Part shown: positions 40,794 through 52,299 of the stretch, piece by piece
Position numbering within the stretch: position 1 is the stretch's first letter
Layout: each line of letters starts with the position of its first letter
Origin: Vibrio sp. RE88
GTDB taxonomy: Bacteria; Pseudomonadota; Gammaproteobacteria; Enterobacterales; Vibrionaceae
Assembly: GCF_013113835.1 (NCBI RefSeq)
Contig: NZ_VTYQ01000002.1
Coordinates: 62,001-126,000, forward strand
Length of the DNA stretch: 64,000 bases
Reading direction: 5' to 3'
The notes under the pieces: generated by a model
Databases searched by the model: none
Seen by the model: only the letters and a program-made list of their open reading frames with translations
Told to the model about the DNA's origin: nothing
Position numbers and translations under genes: made by a program

Positions 40794-42866
40794 ATGAGTC
40801 GTTGTACAACTACCGATGAGATTTTTAATAAAAGTAAGCAGACACCACTTTCTGAAATTATGTCGAAAGCGTTATCAAGACGAACCATGCTTAAAGGGAC
40901 TGGCGGGGTAGCAGCCTTTGGCGCTATGAGCTCGATAGGCTTGACTGGTTGTGGTACAGATGAAGCGACAGTAGATGTGTCGGACCGTGTTAACTCACTG
41001 GGTTTTGACTCCGTGAGTGCAGAAAGTAAGGATGCGTTTACTGTGCCGGAAGGCCATTTTGCACAGGTATTAGCTCCTTGGGGAACCCGACTGTTTTCTG
41101 TCTCTTCACATGGTGACATTATTCACCCCTTTAAACAGGATGGGACGAACAGTCATATTGACCAACTCCACTCCGTTGGCCAAATGCATGATGGTATGCA
41201 TTATTTCCCGCTGGATGATACTCAAGGTATTTTATGTATGAATCACGAGTTCATAAATAATAAAAATCTTCATGAAGAAAATTATCCAGTCGATGATTTC
41301 CAAGGTCGCCGATTCCCTGATTATGTCCGTAAAGAATATTATGCTCATGGTGTTTCGGTTGTTCATATTAAACTTGAGCAAAGTATTTGGCAGGTGGTGA
41401 TTGACAGCCCTTATAATCGCCGAATTCATTTATCAACCGAAATGGATGTGACAGGCGCCATGGCAGATAGTGGCTTATTAACGACTAAATTTACGGATGA
41501 AAATGGCAGACCTAATGTCACACACGGTACTTACAACAACTGTGGTAACGGTTTTACTCCGTGGGGAACCTATCTAACCTGCGAAGAGAACTGGCCGGCG
41601 CATTTTAAGATTACTACAGGGCCTGATGCAGTCCAAACTCGTTATGGCACGATTAATGATAAGGCTTTTAACGACTGGGATACGCCTGATGAGGGTGAAG
41701 AAGCCTTTACTGGTGAGTTTAAACGCTGGGATATTTCAGCAACTGGACCTACCCCTGAAGAGGACTTTCGCAACTACGATAATGGCTTTGGCTACATTAT
41801 CGAAATCGACCCGTATTCACCAAATGCGAAACCTGTTAAGCGTTCTTCACTAGGGCGTTTCCGTCATGAAGATTGTACCTATGGAGCAATTGAACCAGGT
41901 AAACCAGTTGTATTCTACAGTGGGCATGATGGTAAGTTCGAATACGTTTATAAGTTTGTATCGGACGCGTTGTGGGATGAGAACGACGCGAGCGAAAACT
42001 TACCTGTCGACGCAGACCGCATGGCGATTGGGGCCAAATATATGGATCACGGCACACTTTACGTCGCGCGTTTCGATGAGCAGGGGAAAGGTGAGTGGTT
42101 GCCATTGACAGAAGACGCCATCGGTTTGGATGGAAATCGTCTTGGAGACACGATTGGTAATAGCGCTGACATCATTCGAAACACGCTTGGCGCAGCAGAT
42201 GCCATGGGCGCAACGCCGATGGATCGCCCGGAATGGACCGCGGTAGATTACGCCACCGGACTGGTTTATCTCGCTCTGACCAATAATGACAATCGAACAC
42301 CAGACGATGTAAATGCAGCTAATCCGCGACCTGAAAATGAATTTGGCCATATCATTCGCTGGAAAGAAGGCGCAGTTGTGACGGAGTTTGAGTGGAAGTT
42401 TTTTGTTTTCGGCTCGTCCGCCGAAGCGGATGCTTCTAGCATCAATATGTCAGGATTAACGGATGAAAATGAATTCTCGTCCGCTGACGGTATTTGCTTT
42501 GACCAGCGCGGTATCTTATGGCTGCAAACCGATTCCAGTAGCAAAGAGGATATTAGTGTGGACAACCAGATTCTTGCTGTTGTTCCTGATGGTCTTGGCC
42601 AATCGGTTGATGGGTCGCCAGTACTCAATGTGAGTAACCAAGATCAGCTCAAACGGTTTGCAGTGGTGCCTAAAGGGGCTGAGTCTACGGGTATCACCTT
42701 CACACCAGATCATCGCCATATGTTTACCAATGTTCAGCACCCTGAGAACTGGCCACATGAAGCAATGAACGCTTCGGTTGAGACGCCACAAGACGGTCGT
42801 ACGTGGCGAGCGCGTTCGAGTACTGTGGTTATCTCTCGTTATGATGGTGGAAAGCTAGGTATTTAG
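40794..42866 (+). CDS. phoX: PhoX-family alkaline phosphatase, Tat-exported lipoprotein
   Basis: A 690-residue PhoX (DUF839) protein. The N-terminus has a twin-arginine signal SRRTMLKGTGG (Arg-Arg near residues 29-30) followed by a lipobox-like LTGC near residue 53, so it is probably Tat-exported and lipid-anchored. The catalytic core shows family blocks THGTYNNCGNGFTPWGTYLTCEENW (near 240-265) with the conserved Cys and Glu, then GRFRHEDCTYG, VFYSGHDGKFEYVYKF, and EWTAVDYATGLVYLALTNN. PhoX is a calcium- and iron-dependent alkaline phosphatase that frees phosphate from esters. Convergent with the fghA gene and ends at a shared terminator. Confidence 0.92.
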   Translation: MSRCTTTDEIFNKSKQTPLSEIMSKALSRRTMLKGTGGVAAFGAMSSIGLTGCGTDEATVDVSDRVNSLGFDSVSAESKDAFTVPEGHFAQVLAPWGTRLFSVSSHGDIIHPFKQDGTNSHIDQLHSVGQMHDGMHYFPLDDTQGILCMNHEFINNKNLHEENYPVDDFQGRRFPDYVRKEYYAHGVSVVHIKLEQSIWQVVIDSPYNRRIHLSTEMDVTGAMADSGLLTTKFTDENGRPNVTHGTYNNCGNGFTPWGTYLTCEENWPAHFKITTGPDAVQTRYGTINDKAFNDWDTPDEGEEAFTGEFKRWDISATGPTPEEDFRNYDNGFGYIIEIDPYSPNAKPVKRSSLGRFRHEDCTYGAIEPGKPVVFYSGHDGKFEYVYKFVSDALWDENDASENLPVDADRMAIGAKYMDHGTLYVARFDEQGKGEWLPLTEDAIGLDGNRLGDTIGNSADIIRNTLGAADAMGATPMDRPEWTAVDYATGLVYLALTNNDNRTPDDVNAANPRPENEFGHIIRWKEGAVVTEFEWKFFVFGSSAEADASSINMSGLTDENEFSSADGICFDQRGILWLQTDSSSKEDISVDNQILAVVPDGLGQSVDGSPVLNVSNQDQLKRFAVVPKGAESTGITFTPDHRHMFTNVQHPENWPHEAMNASVETPQDGRTWRARSSTVVISRYDGGKLGI

Positions 42867-42937
42867 ACGCATCATCTAGATTCAGGTGCGCTATATCGAC
42901 AAAGCTAAATTTGGCGATATAGCGATATGAATAGAAA

Positions 42938-42973
42938 AATCCCCTCAACTGAGAAGGTTGAGGGGATTCTTAT
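42938..42973. terminator. Bidirectional terminator between phoX and fghA
   Basis: AATCCCCTCAAC (42938-42949) pairs perfectly with GTTGAGGGGATT (42957-42968), 7-base loop. A-runs precede it and T follows, so it works for both convergent genes. Confidence 0.88.
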
Positions 42974-42987
42974 TTGGTGACTCATGT

Positions 42988-43827
42988 TTATTTGAACATA
43001 TGTTTCGCGTGGAACATCAGGTGTTCATCAATAAAACTAGAGATGAAATAGTAGCTGTGGTCATACCCGGTCTGCATGCGCAGTTCTAAATCTGAACCGT
43101 GGGTTTTCGCTGCGGCTATCAGAGTTTCAGGCTTTAGCTGCTCAACAAGAAAGTTATCCGCATCACCTTGATCGACAAGAATTGGTAAAGGTGACTTGGC
43201 AAGTTTGAGAAGCTCACTAGAGTCGTATTCTTTCCAGCTTTCAAAGTCGTACCCCAGATAAGCATTGAAGGCTTTCTGACCCCATGGGCATTGCATTGGA
43301 TTACAGATTGGGCTGAAGGCAGAAATTGACGTGAATTGTTCAGCGTTTTTCAGACCAATGGTTAGCGCGCCATGTCCACCCATGCTGTGGCCAGAAATGG
43401 CCTTGACAGCTGAGACTGGAAAGTTAGCTTCGATTACCTTAGGCAGCTCTTGGATAATGTAGTCGTACATACGGTAGTGCGTAGACCACGGCGCCTGCGT
43501 CGCATTGAGGTAGAACCCCGCGCCTTTGCCCAGATCATAGCCTTCGTCGTCAGCAACGTCTTCACCACGTGGACTGGTGTCAGGCGCAACGATTGCCATT
43601 CCAAGTTCCGCGGCCTTTTTGAAAGCTCCCGCTTTTTGCATGAAGTTTTCGTCGCTACAAGTCAACCCAGATAACCAGTACAACACGGGAACCGGAGACT
43701 CTTTGCTTGCATTTGGTGGTAGGAAGATTGCAAAACGCATAGTGCAGTTTAGTGCGGCAGAGTCATGGGTGTACTGCTTGTGCCAACCGCCTGCGACTTT
43801 ATTCTGACTGATGTTGGATAAACTCAT
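42988..43827 (-). CDS. fghA: S-formylglutathione hydrolase
   Basis: A 279-residue alpha/beta hydrolase of the esterase D type. The nucleophile Ser lies in GHSMGGHGALT near residue 147; other family blocks are VLYWLSGLTCSDENF, VAPDTSPRG and SYYFISSFIDEH with the catalytic His. ATG 43827 is chosen (GAGAGA upstream) over a start 27 bp earlier. It hydrolyses S-formylglutathione to formate and glutathione, the second step of formaldehyde detoxification. It follows adhC in the same direction, 67 bp apart with a strong hairpin between. Confidence 0.92.
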   Translation of the reverse strand: MSLSNISQNKVAGGWHKQYTHDSAALNCTMRFAIFLPPNASKESPVPVLYWLSGLTCSDENFMQKAGAFKKAAELGMAIVAPDTSPRGEDVADDEGYDLGKGAGFYLNATQAPWSTHYRMYDYIIQELPKVIEANFPVSAVKAISGHSMGGHGALTIGLKNAEQFTSISAFSPICNPMQCPWGQKAFNAYLGYDFESWKEYDSSELLKLAKSPLPILVDQGDADNFLVEQLKPETLIAAAKTHGSDLELRMQTGYDHSYYFISSFIDEHLMFHAKHMFK

Positions 43828-43844
43828 TGATATTCTCTCAGATA

Positions 43845-43874
43845 AAGTCGCCACATCAGGTGATGTGGCGACTT
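43845..43874 (-). repeat. Strong intercistronic hairpin between adhC and fghA
   Basis: AAGTCGCCACATCA (43845-43858) pairs perfectly with its complement at 43861-43874, 14 bp with a 2-base gap. On the reverse strand it precedes a short T-stretch. It may partially terminate or stabilise the adhC mRNA while allowing fghA read-through. Confidence 0.6.
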
Positions 43875-43894
43875 ATTAACGGCTTAATCTAGGA

Positions 43895-45531
<1,637 letters not shown>

Positions 45532-47682
45532 ATGAGAAGAGTGAAGCATGCATTGGTTGCAGGAACAGTGGCAACTGTGCTCACGGGGTGCCCTTTAGAC
45601 TCATCAGATGATGAATCCAAAGGTCTGGACAATACAGTGGAAGTCGCTTTTATGCCCGATATCCACTTCCATGATGTATACAGTGATTTCCAAGACGGCT
45701 CATTCGAGGGGCTTTTCAATGCAAAGAGTGGCGATCATGCCACTATTCGAACCATGCAGTCTCAAATGGAATCGACCCGATTGTTCAACGAAAACTACTT
45801 CGCAATGATCGCTGCACTGGATGATATCGTAGATCGAGGTATTAAGTACGTCGCGCTTCCGGGCGATTTTAGTGACGATGGCCAGCCTGTGAATATGCGT
45901 GGTTTAGTTCAGATCTTTGACTATTATCGCAGCACTTATGGGTTGGAGTTTTTCGCAGCACCGGGAAACCATGACCCTAGTCGACCATTCACTATTCCAG
46001 CAGGAAAATCTGATTATTTGGGGGAAAGAGGGCAAGAGCAACCAATCTACAGTCGTGGTAAGGATGTGTGTGTGGACTACCCTGGAGATACAGCTGTCAT
46101 TGATACTGGCGATGGCCTTCCTACTATCTGTACGGAAGAAGTTCGTTACTGGGGCTATCGAGAAATCATGGATATCCTAGGCACACACGGCTTTTATCCC
46201 CAAGAAAGCTATCACTACTTTGAAACACCTTATACTAGCGATGAGCTAAAAGCGGACTACTCCTATGAGCGTGCGGCTTTTGAATCGACATACGACAAGC
46301 GTTTGTTTGAGATTTGTCATCAGGGGACAGGCGGCGAATATAAGCAGGATAGTTACACCAACTGTTCGTACGTACCTGACACCAGTTACTTGGTTGAACC
46401 TGTTAAAGGGCTTTGGCTACTGGCTATCGATGCTAACGTTTATCAGCCGAAGCACAATTCGGCCTCAGGTTCCAATGACGGTGACGATTTTGAAGGGTCG
46501 AGCAGTGCAGGCTACAACATGATGCTGACCCATAAACAACAGGTCATTGAATGGATAAGTGAAGTAGTTAAAGCCGCGAAAGAGCAAAATAAGACATTGG
46601 TATCGTTCAGTCACTTCCCAATGACAGACTTTTACAATGGCGCCTCGGAAGAGATTGAGGACTTGTTTGGAGAAGGTAGCCATCAGCTAGCTCGTGAACC
46701 CGACAATGAAACCAGTAAAGCTTTAGCTGCGACAGGCCTGAATATTCATGTTGGCGGCCACATGCATTTCAACGATACGGGCAAGAAGACGTATAACATC
46801 AATGGCGTAGAGCATACTCTGTTTAACATTCAGGCTCCTTCATTAGCTGGCTATATCCCAGCATATAAACTCCTCAAGATCCGCCCAGACCAACAGATCG
46901 AAGTTGAAACAGTCGTGATTGATGACGTCGAACGCTTTGATGAGTTGTTCGAACACTATGCTATGGAGCATGAGTACTTAACCGATGCTGCTGGCAGTGA
47001 TGAAGAAGCAAAAGCGAAAATATGGAACAAAGAAATCTTAGATTCTGACAGCTACTACCAACTGGTTGACTGGCATATTAAAGAGTTGACGCGTTTACGA
47101 TTCTTACCAGATGACTGGCCGCTTGGAATGCGTAACATGATTATGCATATGGACGGTAAAGACATGATGATCATGTCTCAGCTAGAAACAAACTTTACCG
47201 TCTGTGCATTGGCGGACGAGTTGGACATTGACGTTGCTAAGTGCCAAATTTCACCTGCGGTAGATTTTGAGCAATTCGAAGAGGATTGGGAAGACGCAAC
47301 AGCAAAAGCCGAAGTAATAGCTAGCGATGCAGGTCTAAGTCTTGATGATTTTGCTAGCTGGCAAGGTCAGGACTTGGCAATTGACTTCTACCGATTACGT
47401 AATGCTGATGAGCTGGCATTCCGTGATATTGAAACTTTGACACTTCAACAGTACGAATTGTTGAGTCGTGAGCTGTCTGAGTTTGCAGGGACGGTAGAGT
47501 CGGACATCGGTGATATTGGTGATTACACGGTGGGAGAGGTTTTTCGTTCACGCTTTGGTAGTTTGTTTGCGATCTTGGATAAGTTTGCGACCGGACAGGC
47601 GAGTGATCATTTCCTGATTGATATTGAACAGCAATCGCTAACCGATCTGAAGCAGGCGGTAGAAAGAGAAATCATGCAATAG
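45532..47682 (+). CDS. Calcineurin-like metallophosphoesterase lipoprotein
   Basis: A 716-residue lipoprotein. Residues 1-20 form a lipobox signal (ATVLTGC, Cys near 20). The catalytic metallophosphoesterase domain has the five metal motifs: MPDIHFHD, ALPGDFSDDG, GNHDPSR, SHFPMTD and GGHMHFND. It carries a large C-terminal helical extension (about 480-716). It probably hydrolyses phosphate esters or nucleotides at the outer membrane or periplasm. Pho-box-like repeats upstream suggest induction in phosphate starvation, matching PhoX and Pst in this window. Substrate unknown. Confidence 0.88.
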   Translation: MRRVKHALVAGTVATVLTGCPLDSSDDESKGLDNTVEVAFMPDIHFHDVYSDFQDGSFEGLFNAKSGDHATIRTMQSQMESTRLFNENYFAMIAALDDIVDRGIKYVALPGDFSDDGQPVNMRGLVQIFDYYRSTYGLEFFAAPGNHDPSRPFTIPAGKSDYLGERGQEQPIYSRGKDVCVDYPGDTAVIDTGDGLPTICTEEVRYWGYREIMDILGTHGFYPQESYHYFETPYTSDELKADYSYERAAFESTYDKRLFEICHQGTGGEYKQDSYTNCSYVPDTSYLVEPVKGLWLLAIDANVYQPKHNSASGSNDGDDFEGSSSAGYNMMLTHKQQVIEWISEVVKAAKEQNKTLVSFSHFPMTDFYNGASEEIEDLFGEGSHQLAREPDNETSKALAATGLNIHVGGHMHFNDTGKKTYNINGVEHTLFNIQAPSLAGYIPAYKLLKIRPDQQIEVETVVIDDVERFDELFEHYAMEHEYLTDAAGSDEEAKAKIWNKEILDSDSYYQLVDWHIKELTRLRFLPDDWPLGMRNMIMHMDGKDMMIMSQLETNFTVCALADELDIDVAKCQISPAVDFEQFEEDWEDATAKAEVIASDAGLSLDDFASWQGQDLAIDFYRLRNADELAFRDIETLTLQQYELLSRELSEFAGTVESDIGDIGDYTVGEVFRSRFGSLFAILDKFATGQASDHFLIDIEQQSLTDLKQAVEREIMQ

Positions 47683-47703
47683 TGCAGAGTTAGTCAGTGG
47701 CCA

Positions 47704-47736
47704 ATAAAGTGCAGTGAACCTGCACTTTATCGGTTT
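47704..47736 (+). terminator. Terminator after the metallophosphoesterase gene
   Basis: ATAAAGTGCAG (47704-47714) pairs perfectly with CTGCACTTTAT (47720-47730), 5-base loop, followed by CGGTTT. Strong stem, weak T-tract. Confidence 0.65.
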
Positions 47737-47839
47737 ACTGCGTTGTGTTAACTGCTGCAAATTCATAAACGTGCGTCTGTTACGGCTAAACTGAATGTGG
47801 GACAATGAGCGCGATTCAGTCAGCTAGGAAATCAACAGT

Positions 47840-48724
47840 ATGGCCAATTGGGACGGAGTGAGTGAGTTTGTCGCAGTCGCAGAAACGCAGTCATTTACCG
47901 CAGCAGCAAAGAAACTTGATACCTCCGTTGCGCAGATCAGTAGGCGGGTTTCTGCGTTGGAAGAAAGGCTGGCCGTTAAACTGCTTAACCGCACGACGCG
48001 GAAAGTGTCGGTCACCGAAGCGGGGCAGGTTTACTACCAACAGTGTAAGCACTTGGTTGAAGGCATAGAGTTGGCGGAGCTGGCTGTGACTCAAATGCAA
48101 TCTACACCCAAAGGGCTGCTTAAAGTGACGGCTCCGGTGACATATGGTGAAACGCATTTAGCCCCACTATTACTCGACTTTCTAGCGTCTTACCCTCAGG
48201 TCGATCTTGACCTTAACCTGACGAACCAAAAAATTGATCTGATTGAAATGGGCGTGGACGTGGCGATTCGATTGGGTCGTTTGCAAGATTCCAGCTTAGT
48301 CGCCAAGCGATTATCAAGCCGCCAATTGTACGTTTGCGGTAGCCCTGATTATTTAGCGCGCTATGGCGAACCGCATACTTTATCTGAACTGGAGAATCAC
48401 CAGTGTTTGGTTGGCTCTATTGATTATTGGCGTTTCAAAGAGAGTAAACGTGAAAAGTCTCTGCGTGTTTCAGGGCGCATTCATTGTAATTCTGGGTACG
48501 CATTATTGGATGCCGCAAAGCGCGGATTGGGGCTAGTGCAGCTTCCCGATTATTACGTGAGGGAAGGGTTGGACTCTGGTGAACTGATTGAAGTGCTGTC
48601 TGATTATCGGGATGATCGAGAAGGGATTTGGGCTTTGTATCCTCAAAACAGAAACCTGTCACCCAAAGTTCGCCTTTTGATTGATTTTCTGGCTGAAAAG
48701 CTAGGTGGGAGTGCTGGAATCTAA
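47840..48724 (+). CDS. LysR-family transcriptional regulator (CrgA/DsdC-like group)
   Basis: A 294-residue LysR regulator. The helix-turn-helix is at residues 18-37 (QSFTAAAKKLDTSVAQISRR), followed by LEERLAVKLLNRTTRKVSVTEAG and an effector domain with LKVTAPVTYGETHLAPLL and VDVAIRLG, as in the group close to Vibrio and Pseudomonas regulators of aromatic or drug efflux genes. It overlaps the end of the convergent MFS gene by 24 bases. The targets are unknown; neither flank has a divergent partner. Confidence 0.88.
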   Translation: MANWDGVSEFVAVAETQSFTAAAKKLDTSVAQISRRVSALEERLAVKLLNRTTRKVSVTEAGQVYYQQCKHLVEGIELAELAVTQMQSTPKGLLKVTAPVTYGETHLAPLLLDFLASYPQVDLDLNLTNQKIDLIEMGVDVAIRLGRLQDSSLVAKRLSSRQLYVCGSPDYLARYGEPHTLSELENHQCLVGSIDYWRFKESKREKSLRVSGRIHCNSGYALLDAAKRGLGLVQLPDYYVREGLDSGELIEVLSDYRDDREGIWALYPQNRNLSPKVRLLIDFLAEKLGGSAGI

Positions 48725-50530
48725 GTCAGCATCTTGAATGGATTGCTCAACCATTTCGGCAATTTCCTCCGCCTGTTCTGGGGCGGTTTCAGATACCGCA
48801 TTAACCCATTCTTCAACCGATTCGGTCAGGTTAGCATCGTCACGGTCAGCGGGTCTCAAATTGCTGCTGTTCTCAACCATATTGGCAACCAACTCCTGAC
48901 TCACCTCGACTAGCTTGTCGGGGTCATGCTCTGCCAGTGTTTCGATGACCTTGGTTGGGTCTGCTTCCATTGATTCGGTAATGGCGGCGATGATCGACAT
49001 GGCATTTTCCGGTTCTTTCTCTACTAGCCACTCGACCAGCTCTTCAATTTGGCCGTCGTCTGATTCCGCTAGGCGCTTGGCAATGTCTACAGATAACTCA
49101 GGGTTAGTCAGGGTGAGTGCTCTGAACAATACCACGGTATCAATGCTATCAATTTGCGCTGCACGTTCTGCGATCGATACTGTCCACTCAGGTTGCTTGC
49201 TGGCTAAGCTACGAATGAAGTTGATTGCGTTTGCTGGTCGCGTTGCGGCCAGCGCTTCAACTTGTTCAAGCGCTTCTTCTACATACAAAGAGGTTTCCTG
49301 ATATTCGGTACGTGGGTCCAGATCGCCATGAATAGAGGCGGGCGTGTGCATGACAAAGCTTTCTTGCTCTTCTACTGGTAGAGCCTCGCGAACCGACATC
49401 CGATAAATGGTGAATACAATAAGACCTAAATCCACCATGATGAGGAAAGTAAACAGCGCACTGTTATCGAGTTGTTCCATCAATATGGAGGCAGTGTAGG
49501 GGCCAGCAATCGAGCCGATCGCATAAATACACAGTAGACCTGACAGTACCGGCACAAGCTGCGCTTTCGTGGCTCGGTCAAAGGTTTCGGAAATACTCAA
49601 AGGGTAGAGACAGGCAATGAGGCCCATGGTCATTGCGACCAAAATCAGTGGGGTTACCGACCATTGCCACTCAATCGAAACAGGCAGCGCAAAACTGACA
49701 ATCGCGAGCACAAAACAGCTGCCAAGAATAACTTTACGCCGCTCAAATCGATCAGATAAATACCCCATTGGCAGTTGCAATAAGATCCCACCGGCTGTCG
49801 CTGCGCCCATAAAGACGGAAAGCTGGAAGCCAGTGATACCGATGCCGTCTGCGTAGATCGGCAGCATGTTGGCAATGGTTGAATACAAGATGCCGCACAC
49901 GAAGCAGGTAACAAAGCCCAGCGGAGAAAGAATGTAAATGGACTTGAGGGGTATGGAGTCTGATTGCTCGATTTGTGGCTCGAACTGAGAAATGAAGACC
50001 ACCGGGGTGACTGAGATACTGAAAAGTACACCACATACAATAAACAGCGTGGTCTCATTTGGCGGTGCAATGGCGAGGCCAAACTGGCCGAGAGTAATCG
50101 CGCTGAGAATCACTACCTGATTGACCGCAAGAATTTTCCCGCGGTTGGACTCGGTCGACACACTATTGAACCAAGTGTCTAAGGTGGTCGTCGCACAAGC
50201 GATACAAAAACCCATCACAGCCCGCATTATCGCCCACATCCAGACGTCGGAATTCAGCCCCATGATCAGAATAGCACTGGCTCCGAGGCTGCCGCACATA
50301 GCGAAAGTCCGCACTAAGCCAATGTTGCGCAGAATGCGTTTTCCTAGGATCGCACCGAGCAAAAATCCGACTGAGTACATTGAGAGGACGAAACCAATCG
50401 ACTGGATGCTGATCTTCGCTTCCGCAAGCGAAACTGGGAGTAGGATACCGCTCAAGCCATGGCTACTCATCAGCAAGAATGAGCTGATGAAGAGTAGTGC
50501 TAGTGGCCGGAGTGTCGCTGCGATAGTCAT
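48701..50530 (-). CDS. MFS transporter with a long C-terminal helical tail
   Basis: A 609-residue protein. The first ~390 residues are a 12-helix major facilitator transporter with LSMYSVGFLLGAILGKRI and the motif-A-like LPMGYLSDRFERRKV loop, similar in type to the YcaD/UMF group. After the last helix comes a soluble tail of about 210 residues rich in repeated helix units (VEALAATRPANAINFIRS, SVDIAKRLAES, EKEPENAMSIIAAI, LAEHDPDKLVEVSQ), which looks like a degenerate tandem helical repeat. The tail is acidic and may bind a cytosolic partner. Substrate unknown. Confidence 0.82.
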   Translation of the reverse strand: MTIAATLRPLALLFISSFLLMSSHGLSGILLPVSLAEAKISIQSIGFVLSMYSVGFLLGAILGKRILRNIGLVRTFAMCGSLGASAILIMGLNSDVWMWAIMRAVMGFCIACATTTLDTWFNSVSTESNRGKILAVNQVVILSAITLGQFGLAIAPPNETTLFIVCGVLFSISVTPVVFISQFEPQIEQSDSIPLKSIYILSPLGFVTCFVCGILYSTIANMLPIYADGIGITGFQLSVFMGAATAGGILLQLPMGYLSDRFERRKVILGSCFVLAIVSFALPVSIEWQWSVTPLILVAMTMGLIACLYPLSISETFDRATKAQLVPVLSGLLCIYAIGSIAGPYTASILMEQLDNSALFTFLIMVDLGLIVFTIYRMSVREALPVEEQESFVMHTPASIHGDLDPRTEYQETSLYVEEALEQVEALAATRPANAINFIRSLASKQPEWTVSIAERAAQIDSIDTVVLFRALTLTNPELSVDIAKRLAESDDGQIEELVEWLVEKEPENAMSIIAAITESMEADPTKVIETLAEHDPDKLVEVSQELVANMVENSSNLRPADRDDANLTESVEEWVNAVSETAPEQAEEIAEMVEQSIQDADLDSSTPT

Positions 50531-50555
50531 AACAATTGATTTAAAAGCAAAAAAG

Positions 50556-50584
50556 AGCCATTTACAAGAAGATTGTAAATGGCT
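50556..50584 (-). terminator. Terminator after the BCCT gene
   Basis: AGCCATTTACAA (50556-50567) pairs perfectly with TTGTAAATGGCT (50573-50584), 5-base loop. On the reverse strand the stem is followed by CTTTTTTGC. It ends the BCCT operon before the MFS gene. Confidence 0.88.
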
Positions 50585-50601
50585 TGTTGTGGTTTGGTTG
50601 A

Positions 50602-52215
50602 TTAATTGGTGGCAGGTTGCGCTGGTGGCTGTTTGGTATCCTGCTCAATGGTTTCGCTTGTGGCTGAAAGCTCGTGCATTTGTTGGATTTCCAGTGACGT
50701 TAGGTGACCATAGTCTTCTTTCATGTAGCCAAACATCTTGTAGAGCATGAAGCTGGTTAACACTAACAGTGGAAGAGCGAAGATCAATATGGCTGATTGC
50801 ATGGATGATACGGGCGCGTTAACGATGATAAACACCGCCGGAATAGCCACGATAATCAGACACCAGAAGATCTTAAGTGTTGTCGACGGGTTAACATTCT
50901 CATCCAATGTTTTCTGTGTGTTACATGATACGGTGAACACTGATCCATCCATAGTGGTAACAAGCAGCAGGAAGGTCGAGATGATAAACACAACCAGAAT
51001 CAAAGAAGACAGTGGTAGTGTGCCCAGTGAGTTAACGATAGCCTGGCTTGCCTGACCTTCTGACACCATTTGGCTAATAGCGACTTTTCCATCTAGCTGA
51101 GTTTTCATCATGAAGGAACCAACGATTGAGAAAAGCGCCGCGATACCGGCGGTTCCGCCTCCAATCATGCATACCACCACTTCGCGAATTGTGCGGCCTT
51201 TAGACACTTTCGTGACGAAGACACACATCAAAGGAATAAAGATCATCCAGTAGGCCCAGAAATACGCGGTCCAAGACTGAGGGAACTTAGACTGCTCAAT
51301 AGCATCGGTATAAAGACTCATCTTGATAAAGTTTTGTGCCCAAATTGCAACTGATGAGCTGGTATTTTCAAGGATGAACTGAGTAGGACCGAAGACAAGA
51401 AGGTAAAGCGCCAGTGCAACCACGAAGTAGGTGCCGTAACCACTGATTTTCTGCATACCTTTTTCAATACCTAAGAATGAACTTAGAGTCAGTAACGCAG
51501 CAACGATCACTATCATCGACAGCTTGAGCATCAAAGTATCTTCAACCCCTAGCAGCAAAGAGACCGCCGCAGAAATGATAGGTACGCCTAGCGCAAGAAC
51601 GATGATTAAGCTGAAGACGATCGCAATTGGATAAAGGATATCGATCGTGCGGCCAATGAACTTCGCAGCTGTCGGGTTTTTGATCATCGACATCACGATG
51701 TCACTCAGCTTCAAAGAGCGATTCTTGCGGATGTAGAAAGAATACATGACAGGGATAGCGGTGATGGCGTAAATGGCCCACGCGGTAATGCCCCAGTGAT
51801 GTAAGCTGTAGGTCACGGCCCATTCCGTAGCTTCTACTGTATCGGGCGTGATGTTAAACGGCGGCGTCTTGATGTAGTAAGACCATTCTAGAAATGCCCA
51901 GTAAACGGTACCCGAACCTACACCTGCTAGTGCCATCATCGTAATGTACGCAAAGGTAGAAAACTCCGGTTTTTCGTTACCCATACGGATATGGCCGTAC
52001 TTAGAGCAGATGAAATAAGCAGCAATAACGACCAATCCGAATGCGTACCAAAGTATCGGTGTACCGAAGTTATAGGCGATCAGAGTGAAGATGTCTCCGG
52101 CAATTTTGATCGCAGTATCGGGATCATTGAGGAAGAACCCCGAAACGGTCAGTACGACCAGCAGCGACAACCCAATAGCAGGGCGATCGAGATTTTTATC
52201 TAGTAATCCTTTCAT
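50602..52215 (-). CDS. BCCT-family (betaine/carnitine/choline) transporter
   Basis: A 537-residue transporter with 12 helices. The start at 52215 fits the family (MKGLLDKNLDRPAIGLS); an in-frame ATG at 52260 adds 15 poorly supported residues. Family blocks are GSGTVYWAFLEWSYYI near residue 105, HHWGITAWAIYAI and the signature WAYWMIFIPLMCVFVTKVSKGRTI near 330. The first block resembles CaiT (Ala/Gly-x-x-YWSF) more than sodium-coupled BetP. Substrates of the family are quaternary ammonium zwitterions. It is the last gene of a cluster with an enolase-superfamily protein and an FAD oxidoreductase, so it probably imports their substrate. Confidence 0.9.
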   Translation of the reverse strand: MKGLLDKNLDRPAIGLSLLVVLTVSGFFLNDPDTAIKIAGDIFTLIAYNFGTPILWYAFGLVVIAAYFICSKYGHIRMGNEKPEFSTFAYITMMALAGVGSGTVYWAFLEWSYYIKTPPFNITPDTVEATEWAVTYSLHHWGITAWAIYAITAIPVMYSFYIRKNRSLKLSDIVMSMIKNPTAAKFIGRTIDILYPIAIVFSLIIVLALGVPIISAAVSLLLGVEDTLMLKLSMIVIVAALLTLSSFLGIEKGMQKISGYGTYFVVALALYLLVFGPTQFILENTSSSVAIWAQNFIKMSLYTDAIEQSKFPQSWTAYFWAYWMIFIPLMCVFVTKVSKGRTIREVVVCMIGGGTAGIAALFSIVGSFMMKTQLDGKVAISQMVSEGQASQAIVNSLGTLPLSSLILVVFIISTFLLLVTTMDGSVFTVSCNTQKTLDENVNPSTTLKIFWCLIIVAIPAVFIIVNAPVSSMQSAILIFALPLLVLTSFMLYKMFGYMKEDYGHLTSLEIQQMHELSATSETIEQDTKQPPAQPATN

Positions 52216-52299
52216 ATTATTTTGTCCAATCTGTAGGGTATGAGCCCATGACAGGCTCATACAAAATGTTTCACGTCGTGAGGGCTTAGCCCTTTCTAA

